A DNA stretch of 64,000 nt from Hevea brasiliensis (lineage: Eukaryota > Streptophyta > Magnoliopsida > Malpighiales > Euphorbiaceae): NCBI RefSeq assembly GCF_030052815.1, contig NC_079495.1, forward strand, positions 110,882,584 to 110,946,583, written 5' to 3'. Below the pieces are notes generated by a model. That model was not told the DNA's origin, did no database searches, and saw only the letters and a list, made by a program, of their open reading frames with translations. The translations under genes and the position numbers were made by a program. This document shows, piece after piece, positions 46,401-58,584 of this stretch (position 1 is the first letter of the stretch; each line of letters begins with the position of its first letter).

Positions 46401-47145
46401 TTAAAAGTAGCAGCTATTATAGATCCCTTCATGTGATGCCAAACAACCCACAGCCATAAAGGTCACACATCATTAAGACGACGGACATCAATCTCTACTT
46501 GAAAAATTCCGGAGGTTCTCTCCATCTTAAGCCTTAACCACGCGTTTCTACAGTGCGTCATTTTGCCACAATTATCGCGATATTTTAATCACGAGAAATG
46601 TGAGATGATGAAAGCGAAAGCGACAGTCGCAATGAAGGGGGGACCGACTGGACGTGTGTAGCGAATATTCACTATATTTGAATTTGTGGTTTCGAATCCG
46701 CAACACCTTCTTTTGTTGTCGTATCGCTTCACGCAATGATAAGCTGATAAGTACTCAGTATAAGTAATGGGCAGATCAAGAACCAAGGTTTCTTATCACT
46801 GATACGTCAGTAAACGGATGAAAGACCTCTGTACAGCGCATCGAAGATAGCGAGAAGTCTCTCATTTCTATTTCTTCTCTCTCGTTTATTCCCTCTCTCT
46901 GCAAAGCAGCCTTTGAAACCCTAAAACTCCTCGGATTGCGAGCTCAGTTTGAGAGCTGGAAAGTCCAAAATTTGGCCAATTGAGCTCAGATTTGTGACTC
47001 AGCTTTGCTAAATTGGGATTGATTTGCGTATTTTCTGTTTGAGTTGGGCGTTTCCTTGGCTTTTCAATTGAAAACTCTCTACTTTTTTCGGTTTTGGTGG
47101 TTTGGTCTCTGGATCGGTTGGTTTTGGAATCTGGAAGCTCCAGAG
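43421..47145. other. AT-rich intergenic DNA ending in the TPR3 promoter and leader
   Basis: No gene is seen before 47146. A compact hairpin, CCACCGAA/TTCGGTGG, lies at 44268-44289 in a small GC-richer patch. The last 300 bp include CTCTCTCTC-type leader sequence and a telo-box-like AAACCCTAAAA near 46916, consistent with the TPR3 5' UTR. Confidence 0.55.
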
Positions 47146-50100
47146 ATGTCCTCTTTGAGCAGAGAATTGGTATTTCTCATACTCCAGTTCCTTGAAGAAG
47201 AGAAATTCAAGGAGTCTGTGCATAAGTAAGCCCTCTCCGCTCTCTAAACTTATTTCTTTATCTGCATGAATATGGTTATAAGTAGGTGCTGTTTTAGGTT
47301 CAATTCAGTGGTGGTTTTGTGTGTGTTTATGAAGATTATTTTGAGACGCAAGCTTCTCTGGGTCGTAGAATATACTAGGGGAAAGGAGAATCAAGCGAGG
47401 AGATAAATTTTGAAAACCTCAAGTATTGAGTGTGTTTATTTTTCCTGAATGAATAAGAATTTGTATTATCATGACTAAGGTTTGTTTAAGAAAATTGCAC
47501 TAGATGTGTTGTGCGGTTTTGTTTGTGGGGTTTAAGGAATATGAAAATGCTATGGTTTGTTCGGTTTCTTGGTTGTGCTGAGGAATGTGAGGATTTTTTT
47601 TCTTTTGTTGAGTGAATATCATGTTTATTCGTAAGTTTCAAAAGAAAATTAGATATGATTATTCCATTTCAAGTAAGAACGAGCTCAATTAACACGTGTT
47701 ATAATGGTGCCACATGAAGGAGAATTCAAGAATTCGAGAAGTGTATCAAAAGAGATTCTTGTCAGTTTTTGAACAAAGAAAACTCTAAAATTAAGCCAGA
47801 TGGTTAAATTGTGTTGGTTGAGTGGAGGATTTTTTTATTTTTGGTTTACATTAATCGGCATGATTTAATTAGGAAGTAAATATATTGGGCAGTTTTTTCC
47901 TAATATTTTTTTCTCCTTAGACTCGAGAAAGAATCAGGATTTTTCTTCAACATGAAGTACTTTGAGGAGAAAGTTCAGGCTGGAGAATGGGAAGAAGTTG
48001 AAAAATACTTATCTGGATTTACCAAGGTTGATGATAACAGATACTCCATGAAGATATTCTTTGAAATCAGGAAGCAGAAATATCTTGAAGCTCTTGATCA
48101 GTATGCTGAACTTAGATTTGTTTTAATGTTAAGTCTATTAGTTTCTTTATAGTTGAAAGAATGTGATTTTGTTATCTTTGGTTTTTTTATTACAGGCAAG
48201 ACAAGGCTAAGGCTGTTGAAATCTTAGTAAGTGATTTAAAAGTATTCTCAACATTTAATGAAGAATTGTACAAAGAAATCACTCAACTCTTGACTCTTGG
48301 AAATTTCAGGTAATCCTCTTTCATGATAAGTTATTTACATTATCTAGCCAGGGGGACCATGATAACTTGTTATACATTTTTGTAAATTTGGTTTCTGAGA
48401 GTTTGCATAGAAAAAAAAAAAATCTCGTTATCAAAGTGATTCTTGTCTCTTTGTGAGCTTAATTCATTGATTTGTATTGGTTAAAAATTTGTTCACTTCT
48501 CCAAAAGCCGAACTGCCAAAGCAACTCAACTCAACTCAACTAAGCCTTTATTCCAAAAATTTGGCCAACTGCCAAAGCAACATTTTATTTTTTTTTCACT
48601 TTTCCCATATTTTATCATCTAAACAATAAAGGAAAATTTGTGCTAGATGAATGCTGAATTCATGGTATTGCCTGCTTTGCATATGGGAATTTATGAAATT
48701 GGTGAACAGCATAGTTTGTTAAAAATTATTGCTCTTTCTCCTTGATACGAAAACAGGGAAAATGAACAGCTATCCAAGTATGGTGATACAAAAACAGCTC
48801 GTAGCATAATGTTGATAGAGCTGAAGAAGCTCATTGAAGCAAATCCTCTTTTCCGCGATAAACTTGCCTTTCCTACTCTGAAGTCATCCCGATTGAGGAC
48901 TCTAATTAATCAAAGGTAAAGTCTAAAAAGAGAGATGCTTTTTCTTTATTCTCTATATATTGTGCTTGAGTTATTGTGTTTAGCAAGAAATCTATATATT
49001 TTATGTTATTTTTATTGAATTATTTTTCCCCTTGATTGGAAAAATTGGTTATTAAATTAGCTAAGCTTGAGTTCACTTTTTCGCACTTTTAACATGTTAA
49101 TGTTAGGGAAGCTTCTTTCTCTTGTGAAATTGTTACTGTTTTTCATCTTTGTTTCAGCGAAATAGTTTTTGGCCTTTTAATGCCAATTTTCTCTTCTTTT
49201 CTTAACCAATGTATTAATTAATAACCATAGCTATGAACTTAGCCAGTACAAAGCTATATGAGAGCAACCAATTTTTCCAATTCGGTAGTTCATCTCTTAT
49301 GTTCGTCCTTGCATATATTTTTTTTTCAGCATATTGCTGCCATGATTTATATCATTGCAGTTTTTCTAATTTTTATTATTATATGTGGCTATTTGGTTTT
49401 TGCAGTTTAAACTGGCAGCATCAGTTATGCAAGAATCCGAGGCCAAACCCTGACATTAAGACTCTATTCACCGACCATACATGTACACCTCCAAATGGTC
49501 CTCTTGCTCCTGCACCTGTCAACCTTCCAGTTGCTGCTGTGGCAAAGCCTTTGAATTATACATCTCTTGGGGCACATGGTGTATGATATCTTAAATCTTA
49601 ATTTTCTAATGCAGGCTATGGTTGTAATTTTAGAATTTTAACCATTGAATACTTTGCATTTTCAATTTTTGTACATAGACCTTTCCACCCTCTGCTGCAG
49701 CAGCTAATGCCAGTGCGTTAGCTGGTTGGATGGCAAATGCTTCTGCTTCTTCATCTGTTCAAGCAGCTGTTGTCACTGCATCATCCATTCCTGTTCCACA
49801 GAATCAAGGTTTTGCCTTGATATATACTGTTAAGCTGAAACAATTTGAAACTCCTAAATTTTGTACTTAATCATATATTGTAATGTTTGCTACTGTTGAT
49901 AATATGTCAAATAACGAACTGGAGAAGTTGACTTAACTTTTTGCTTCTCTCCAGTTTCTGTCTTGAAACGGCCAAGAACACCACCAACAGCTCCGGGTAT
50001 GGTTGATTATCAAAGTCCTGACCATGAACAACTAATGAAACGTTTGCGGCCTGCCCAAACTGTTGAGGAGGTAATTTCAAATTAATTTTGGTCCATTTAT

Positions 50101-53100
50101 ATTATCTGATTTTTTTTTTTTTTTTTTTTAATTTTTTTATCATTCATTTTGTCTTTATGCAGTTGAACTGTTCTAAGGTCTGATTTCTTTGTTTCATCTC
50201 TAAAGTTGGGTAGACTCCCTTATTTCATTTTTCTAGGTTACATATCCAACATCTCGGCAGCAGGCATCTTGGTCTTTGGATGACCTGCCAAGGACAGTAG
50301 CTTTAACTCTTCATCAAGGTTCAGCTGTCACGAGCATGGATTTTCATCCTTCTCACCATGTATTGCTTCTTGGTATAATGATAATCTTTTTACATGGATT
50401 AGACATTCTATATTTATTTATTTATTACTATCCTTTATGACAAATTGTGTTGCTTGGGCAGTTGGTTCTGCTAATGGTGAGGTTACACTATGGGATGTTG
50501 GGCTACAGGAGAGGTTGGTTTCAAAGCCCTTCAAGAATTGGGAAATGACAGCCTATTCATTGCAATTTCAGGTTTTATGATATCATCTAATATATTTGTT
50601 TCCATTATGTTTTTGGCACTTTACTTTGTCCAATTATTCATTTGTTGATGTACTCTGTTTATTTGCTTTGGCTGCAAATGAAAGTCTAAAAGAATTCTGT
50701 ATTACACCGTGTAATGTGGTAGCTATTTTGGTTTTCATTGGATAGATATGTTGCTGGACTTTTGTTTAAAGTGATAATTATTTTGAATCCTCATATTTGA
50801 GAGTTTCATGCAGGCTTCCTTTGTCAAAGATACACAAATTTCTGTCAATCGTGTTACTTGGAGTCCTGATGGAAGTCTTGTAGGTAGGTGCCTTTAACAA
50901 ATACTTGACACTTAAAGTTTCACTTTTAGTACCTTATCCTTTTTGTTGCTACAGGCGCTGCATTTAATAAGCACTTGATTCACCTGTATGCTTATACTGG
51001 GTTAAATGATCTACGCCAGCAATTAGAGGTGAGTTATTACCTGCATTTCAAGTGAGGCAAATATTTTGTCTTCCTGTTTTTAGTTTAATTTCTTTTTTTG
51101 ACAGATTGATGCTCATGTTGGAGGCGTTAATGACTTGGCTTTTGCTCATCCAAACAAACAACTGTGTGTGGTAACCTGTGGAGATGATAAGCTGATAAAG
51201 GTAAGACTTACGAGATTAATTTTCATGAGAGGATTTGTTAAATTAGAGTTTCAGTATTATCTAATAAAAGATATGAGACAGGTGTGGGATTTAGCAGGAC
51301 GGAAACTGTTTAATTTTGAAGGTCATGAGGCTCCTGTCTATTCTATATGTCCTCACCACAAAGAAAATATCCAGGTATCTCGAGCAAAATGAAAGCACTA
51401 ATCTATTCTTGTTTTGTGCTTTCACTTTCACTGTCTAGGAGGCAGCTTTGTAAATGTAAGTGAAAACTAATAATTTACTAGTAATTGGTATCTTGGTTCA
51501 GTAGTAGTGGACGTGATTATCCCAAGAGCAGTGATTCATTTCTGGACTTCTAGAATTTGGAAATGCATAATACCTGTATTGACTAAGCTTCTTTTGGTGA
51601 AATTTCCATAAACTTAGTCTATTCTACATGATCTCAAATCTATTCGGGCAGAAGAAAATCAATTGTCTTCTGAAGTTGTGCCTTGTACCATCTCTTTCAG
51701 TCATCTCAAATTGCCTATTTCCCTATTAACACCACATTTTCAATTCCATGGCCAACCACTATTAGAATCTTATTCATTATGGTGCTGCCATTCTGTTTGA
51801 TGATGTAATATCTGTTATGTGTTAAATTAACTATATCAGTAAAGATGTTTCAGTAGCATTAAACTTTTCTGGTTGTGCACTTGCAGTTCATATTCTCAAC
51901 TGCTATTGATGGAAAAATAAAGGCTTGGCTATATGATAATATAGGATCTAGAGTTGACTATGATGCTCCAGGCCGTTGGTGCACTACAATGCTTTACAGT
52001 GCTGATGGTAGTAGGTAAGACCATTGATTTGTGAAGTTAAACATCAATGCATTCGGACTTGTAAATTTGATTTTTTTCATTTCTTCCAGATCTTTTTCCT
52101 CCCCTTCTTTCCTGCATATTGTTATTGTTACAAAGTTTTTGATGATGTTTTCCTTATTTAGTATCTTATTGTTTTATTTTGGATTTCTACAAATTTTTTG
52201 TCACTTCTGGTCCCTTCTTTCAGATTATTCTCTTGTGGAACAAGTAAAGAAGGGGATTCTTTCTTAGTTGAATGGAATGAAAGTGAAGGAGCAATAAAGA
52301 GGCATTATGTTGGGTTTAGAAAGAAGTCAACGACGGGTGTAGTGCAGTTTGACACCACACAAAACCACTTTTTGGCTGCAGGGGAAGATAGCCAGATAAA
52401 GTTTTGGGATATGGATAATGCCAATATGCTTACAAGTACAGATGCAGATGGTGGACTACCGGTTAGTTATTTGATTGATTTTGTAGATCTTTTGCATTAT
52501 ACATTTTATTTGATAGGCATCTAATCATATCAATTGCTTCAGAGTCTCCCTCGCCTGAGATTCAACAAAGAGGGAAATCTACTTGCTGTTACTACTGCAG
52601 ATAACGGATTCAAGATACTTGCAAATGCTTCTGGTCTCAGGTCATTGAGAACCGTAGAAACTCCAGCTTTTGAAGCATTGAGATCGCCTATTGAATCAGC
52701 TGCTATCAAGGTTTCCTTGATTTGCTTTATTTTATGTGATTATTCTTCTGGCGAAAAAAAAAAAAAATTAAGTACTGAGATCTATAGGGAATTCTTTGCC
52801 CATTGATTAGGTTTCTGGCACTTCTGGTGTTACAAGTGTCAGTCCAGTCAACTGTAAAGTGGAAAGGAGCTCTCCTGTCAGGCCTTCTCCAATTCTTGTA
52901 TGGCTTCTACACATTTTAATTCTGGTTTTTTATTTGATTTCTTGGATTAGTTTATTTTTTATAAGAAGGCAATATCATTTGTGGGCTTGCAGTATCTTGG
53001 TTTATAGTTCAGCATGTCAGAAAAAAAAAAGGGGGATTGTGCACTGCACATGTTAGAGAAAAGGTGGTCACCTAAGTCTTAGAGAAGAAAGGTCACCTGC

Positions 53101-55996
53101 AAGTTAGAGAAAAGGGCCATCCGCTTATCTATTCCATTTTATTGATGTGATTGGTTCCCAGACACACTTCAATGTTTTATGTTGTTGAGGCATACATTTA
53201 TTACTTTGCATTTCATGCAATGTGGACTTCGTTTCTCACTGTAGATTGAACAAAGTGATCTCACAATAAAATCAACCTCGTATTCATGGTCTCTGGTTTA
53301 TGATGATTGATGATCATCATTGCCTAAAGAAACTGTTTTAATTTCTTTCATACTATAGCAGTTTAGTTGCTTTGGTGGCAAAGGATTGATTTTACTGTTT
53401 TGGCTTTCTTGTCCAAGAATGGGGTTGATACCTTGAATAGAAGCATGGAAAAGCCCAGAACTGTGGATGATGTAATTGATAAAGCAAAGCCGTGGCAGTT
53501 GGCTGAAATTGTGGATCCTGGTGACTGCCGAATGGTTACCTTGCCTGACAGCACAGATTCTTCCAGCAAGGTCTGTTAAGTTTCATTTTGTATTATAGTT
53601 TTTTTAGGTGCTTTTCTACCTGATAGTGCTACAATAAGGTCATTTTTATCTAGGTTGTTCGACTTCTGTATACAAACTCTGGTGTTGGCATTTTGGCACT
53701 CGGGTCAAATGGAATTCAGAAGCTGTGGAAATGGACACGCAATGATCATAATGTAACTGGAAAGGTAATATCTTGTTAGCAATAGTTCATGTAATGATTT
53801 CCATTCTTTTTTTCCCCATTATTTATGTCAATTGTTCCTCTAGCTTTTTTATTTTATTTTATTAGATTGCTGAATGGATTTCTGAATTTTTCTGTTTTTA
53901 AAGGCCACTGCCAGTGCCGTTCCACAGCATTGGCAACCAAACAGTGGTCTTCTTATGGCTAATGATGTCTCAGGTGTTAACCTTGAAGAAGCAGTCCCGT
54001 GCATAGCACTTTCAAAGAATGACTCATATGTAATGTCAGCTGCTGGAGGAAAGGTTTCACTGTTCAATATGATGACATTCAGGGTATGTATTCAATTCAC
54101 TTTGATGTAAACATCATCATCATGGTTTTTAGTGTTCACAATTATTCATTGTTTGGTGGGCAGGTAATGACAACATTCATGTCTCCTCCTCCTGCTTCAA
54201 CCTTCCTAGCATTCCATCCTCAGGATAATAACATCATAGCCATTGGAATGGAGGATTCAACTATACATATCTACAATGTTCGAGTGGATGAGGTGATGCA
54301 TTGCTTAAATAGATATTCAATCCTAACCACTCCTTCCCTTTCCAAAAAAAAAAAAAGACAATAAGAGAAGGATTTGTCCCCTAGTGGAATCTGACTTGAT
54401 ATCTATGCATTGCTTTTGTAGGTGAAATCAAAATTGAAAGGTCACCAGAGGAGAATTACTGGTTTGGCTTTTTCCACCAATCTCAATATCTTGGTTTCTT
54501 CAGGTGCTGATGCTCAAGTAAGTGGGAGGCAGACTTTTGCTTATCACTCGCCACTATTTGATTAGCTTTTATTTGAATCTAGGCCATTTAGTGAACTAAA
54601 AAGTTATCAACTCAATTAATGCCTAATGAAAATTTGTCAGTGTGCAAGCACACACACATACTAGTTGGTCAAGTTACAATTTGAGAGGGCCCTCTGTGTG
54701 CTTCTTTATCTTTCATTTGTTGGGGTTATCTCTTTTGTCATGTTGTCAACTTGTAGCTTTCTTTGTTAGTTTTACTTGTTGATATATTCTTCTTCTCATT
54801 TGACGTGTTCACTTATAATAAGCAGTGATTTCAGATGAATGCCATTTGTCGTGGATATTATTGATGTGATGGAGCAAAGAGTTTTGCAAGAGAGGGGAGG
54901 CAGGGGGTTGGTGGTAAATTGTCAAGTCGTGTCTTGGGGTTCTAGAATCATAGTATCATGCAAATTCGAACATATTTTCAATCAATTGTTACTCTTGACA
55001 ACCAAATTTCACCATCTACAGCAAAATGTTTCTCTTAATTGCTGTCTTCCATGGAATGGCATATGCACCAATTGGGTTGCAGAACAATGTTAGTTTTTTA
55101 TGGTACCAGTTAATGTGTTGACTATTTCTTCTGCAGCTTTGTGTCTGGAGTGTTGACACATGGGAGAAAAGGAAATCAGTTACGATTCAAATTCCAGCAG
55201 GAAAGGCACCTAATGGTGACACTTGGGTGCAGTTCCACTCTGATCAGACCCGCTTGCTGGTGGTACATGAGACCCAGTTAGCAATATATGATGCCTCTAA
55301 GATGGAACGTGTCCGGCAGGTAGGAGATTGATGTAAATATTTTACATGCAGTTGCATTTAGAAGATTTAGTTAAGATATTCCTGTGCTTTTCTATTTCAG
55401 TGGGTACCTCAAGATGCATTATCTGCACCCCTATCCTATGCGGCATTCTCTTGCAACAGCCAATTAATTTATGCTGCATTTTGTGATGGTAATGTTGGGG
55501 TATTTGATGCTGATAGCTTGAGACTAAGGTGCCGAATTGCTTCATCAGCATACTTGTCCCAGGCAGTCTTGAATGGGTAGGTGGTCTTCAGTCTGCTTTA
55601 TTGAGTTCTCAGCTACATTGTAACACCTTTTTCATAAGGTGGTAGATATTGAAATCCCATTTAATGCATGAGCCGCATTAAACCCTTACAAATTTATATG
55701 CACTTTTTCTATCTTTACTTTTTACAAGATTATGTTGATTTTGCCTTTTTATCCTTACATTATGTATATTATTTTGTAGAAGCCAATCCCTTTACCCTCT
55801 TGTTGTTGCTGCACATCCCCAAGAGGCCAACCAATTAGCTTTAGGGTTGACAGATGGGTCTGTTAAAGTGTTGGAACCCACAGAATCAGAGAGGAAATGG
55901 GGATCAACTCCTCCAGTGGATAATGGGATGCTAAATGGCAGGACTACATCATCATCCACAACAAGCAACCACACGCCGGATCAGTTGCAGAGATGA
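47146..55996 (+). CDS. TPR3: TOPLESS-related protein 3 (Groucho/Tup1-type co-repressor)
   Basis: Twenty-five exons give 1,132 residues, all GT-AG with phases closing. They start at 47146, 47921, 48196, 48757, 49406, 49679, 49955, 50237, 50462, 50814, 50955, 51105, 51282, 51887, 52224, 52543, 52811, 53418, 53654, 53904, 54164, 54422, 55137, 55401 and 55780. Residues 1-210 form the TOPLESS domain: LisH (MSSLSRELVFLILQFLEEEK), CTLH (FEEKVQAGEWEEVEKYLSGF) and CRA, which bind EAR (LxLxL) motifs of repressors. A Pro/Ala/Ser linker with KRPRTPPTAPG leads to two WD40 propellers (VTCGDDKLIKVWDLAGRKLF, ILVSSGADAQLCVWSVDTWE). The end, TPDQLQR, and the linker favour TPR3 over TPR2. It acts in the nucleus, recruiting histone deacetylases in auxin, jasmonate and immune signalling. 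Confidence 0.96.
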
Positions 55997-56159
55997 AATT
56001 CCTTGTATTCTACTTAGGTTGCATCTGTAATTTACCAACACAGAATTTAGGTTCCTAGTCCCCGTATGTTCCTTATCAAAGGTAACTTAGGACATTAATG
56101 ATTAAAGTTGCTCATTCTTGTATACTAATGTGTAGTTAGCAGTAGCTATTTGATTTTAG

Positions 56160-56201
56160 CCGCGCCCCCAAACCCCACACCCACCCCCCACCCCCCCCAA
56201 C
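56160..56201. repeat. C-rich tract in the TPR3 3' flank
   Basis: About 40 bp made of C runs separated by single or short A-containing gaps; the complementary strand has several G3-or-longer runs and could form a G-quadruplex. It lies about 165 bp past the TPR3 stop. Confidence 0.7.
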
Positions 56202-56522
56202 ATTCACTGAGTGATAAGCTCTCTCCAACAGTTACTCTATTGATAATTTGTTTTGCATTTAAATAAACTCAATTGTGATTGTGATTCCCTTGTATTGCAG
56301 CAAAATCATTGCTATTAGTCAGGAGCAGGCAACCTATTAGCAGTAAAAATTCTGCAGGAAATTTTATTTTATTATATTATGAATATATCATGCTTCTTGA
56401 AAATAAGGTTTAAAAAGAAGATTTCAAGTGGGTGATAAATGAGATTAAACCATAAAAAAATAATTAGAACATGATAATGAAAGCAAAACAATTGAACTTC
56501 TGGAAACTGAAATCCATCTTCA

Positions 56523-57554
56523 TCATGGAATAATATCTGGTAACAAAATACCATCTCTATCATACTCAAGGATGCCGGAAAAACTCAGTGGCCTGCACTT
56601 CTCTCCCATTAAAATCCTCTTCTTGCATAGCTCTTTTCCATCTCTATCTTCCGTTTCAGATGGTTTTCCTTCGTTACCCTGCCTACTTGTAAACTTCGTC
56701 AACGACTGAGACATCTCGAAGTTCCAGCGACACGTCAGTATTCTTGAGGGAACTCTAGGCAAGTTCACAGTATCACTAATATTTCGAGTAGATGGCACTC
56801 TAGCTAGGCTGCGGGTACTTGCCTGTTCTCCAATCACTACATCTGAAATTCTGCCAACGCCATTTTGATCACTTGTGTTTTGGCAACCTCCAGCGTTGTT
56901 TGCTCTCTTGTGAAACAATCTCGAGAAAGATAGTGACATTTTCAGAGACTTATCTGCCTTTCTTGGCTGCCTATTGTTTGGTATATTTTCCTTGTTTGGT
57001 CTCTTCTGCTCACCATCTTCAATCTCCAAAGGTTCCTTAAACGAATATGACTTGGATAATGGAGACTGATCTCCAGTCCCATCAGATTCATCCTTTATCG
57101 AGATTTTTGCCTCTGCTACTGCTAAGCCATCTTCTTGATCACGATCGTGAACATCACTAATTTGAACCTTGGAGTAAGTCCTAGGTAATTTGTTGCTGTT
57201 AAAGGCGCTAGAGAAGATGGAGCTAACCTTCTCCCACTTGTTTTTCTTGCCTCTGGTACGATCGTTACCTCTTTTTTGCATGGTCTTGGCCAAGAGTTTT
57301 GGAATCTTGATTCTAATCTTGGTTTGGGAAATGGTGATACTAGAGAAGTAGGAGTTTGAGTTTGAATCAATGAGAGCCCTACGAGTATCAGGATTTTCTT
57401 GATGAGTCATTTGCCTTACGTGAAGTGCAGTGGCCTCCAGAAATGAAGAAGAAGAGAAACATTGAGTTTTGAAATGAAATGTGGAAAATAAAGAGAGAGG
57501 AAGAAGACGTGGGTTAGGGAGTTCCTTTCTTTGTGGGATTCGTGGGTTTCCCAT
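56523..57554 (-). CDS. uncharacterised plant protein, single exon
   Basis: One frame of 343 residues with no stop. The first ATG is 57554; a later ATG at 57413 (MTHQENPDTRRALIDSNSNS) is an alternative start. I do not recognise a named domain. The protein is basic and Ser/Lys/Arg-rich with several SxS/RxxS stretches (KSYSFKEPLEIEDGE, MSLSFSRLFHKRAN, RSLARVPSTRNIS), so it is probably largely disordered and phosphorylated. It ends in a compact block, GEKCRPLSFSGILEYDRDGI, followed by LLPDIIP; I recall similar C-terminal blocks (CRPLxxSGxLxYDxxGxLLP) in plant proteins of unknown function. It converges with TPR3 (527 bp between stops) and diverges from eIF3a. Confidence is good that it is a gene and low on any role. 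Confidence 0.72.
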   Translation of the reverse strand: MGNPRIPQRKELPNPRLLPLSLFSTFHFKTQCFSSSSFLEATALHVRQMTHQENPDTRRALIDSNSNSYFSSITISQTKIRIKIPKLLAKTMQKRGNDRTRGKKNKWEKVSSIFSSAFNSNKLPRTYSKVQISDVHDRDQEDGLAVAEAKISIKDESDGTGDQSPLSKSYSFKEPLEIEDGEQKRPNKENIPNNRQPRKADKSLKMSLSFSRLFHKRANNAGGCQNTSDQNGVGRISDVVIGEQASTRSLARVPSTRNISDTVNLPRVPSRILTCRWNFEMSQSLTKFTSRQGNEGKPSETEDRDGKELCKKRILMGEKCRPLSFSGILEYDRDGILLPDIIP

Positions 57555-58584
57555 TTTCTTGTTTTAAAGTAGGTTTGAAATACAAGAGAATAATAGGCTA
57601 GACCAGTCAAATGGACGGTAGAAGATTAGGCTGTTTATAATTTGATTTGGGGAAATTATTGAATGCACAATCTTCACTCACAATGATGTATTTTCTATTC
57701 TCTATATAATTCAAGGAAAAACTATTAATTTGTAAGTGAGGTGCACATGCATTAGGTATAATTTACCTTAATTTCACTATTATACAAAATTTTACTTTTT
57801 TAATAAAAAATAATTTATATATGAAAAATATTTTTTATTATTTAATTATAATATTAAATTAATAATATATATTTATAAGTATTTTTAAATTTTAATAAAA
57901 TTATTATAATAAATTTAATATTATTAAAATGTAAAAGATTAAATCGTTTAATGTTCAAACCATAGAAATTAAGTTTTAAGTTCAATTAAATTCTAGGAAT
58001 TATATTATATTTAATGTTAATAATAACGGAAAAGATGTTTTAAAATAATATGGGCTGTAAAAAGCCTATTTTAGGCCCATGAAAGTAAAATGGGCCCAGA
58101 GATAATGAAACGAACCTCCGAAACGCAAGAGGATCAAAACAAACCCTAGAAGAAACTTAAGCTGCTTTCCTTCTACTCTTGCTCTTCTTCTTCTCATCCC
58201 TGAGAGAGAGCGCCACTCTCCCTTTCGTTTCCTCTCTCCCTTTCTCTTGCGATTTCTACTCTCTCTCTCTCTCTCTACGCGTACTCGCTTCTCTGCTGAT
58301 CAGGTTATACTTCTTTTTCTTCTTAATTTATCTCCTATATTTGTAATTTTTTCAATTTAATTGGATGTATTTTTGTATTGGGTTTTAACGATTTTTCGTT
58401 TTCCTATTATTTCGTAATTGGTAGATTGGATTTATTATTTCCACTTTTTTTTTCTTTCTCTCGTGTCGATTGGTTTTAATTTTCGATTAATTTCAGTGTG
58501 TTTGTGTTTATGTATATGTTTCTGATGAATGGTAATTTGATATTTATATTGTTGTGTTGAGCAGGTGCAAATTTTGCGACCAAG
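57555..58584. other. intergenic: shared upstream region of the uncharacterised gene and eIF3a
   Basis: The left two thirds are AT-rich. The right part has the eIF3a promoter elements, a CT-rich leader (58150-58302) and a probable leader intron from about 58303 (CTGATCAG then GTTATA) to 58564 (TGAGCAG then GTGCAA). Confidence 0.6.
58051..58149 (+). promoter_or_regulatory. site II elements and telo-box of the eIF3a promoter
   Basis: TGGGCT (58051-58056), AGGCCCA (58073-58079, site II on the other strand) and TGGGCC (58091-58096) precede AAACCCTAG (58141-58149). Site II (TGGGCY) combined with a telo-box is the known arrangement in plant ribosomal-protein and translation-factor promoters, binding TCP-type and telo-box factors. 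Confidence 0.75.
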
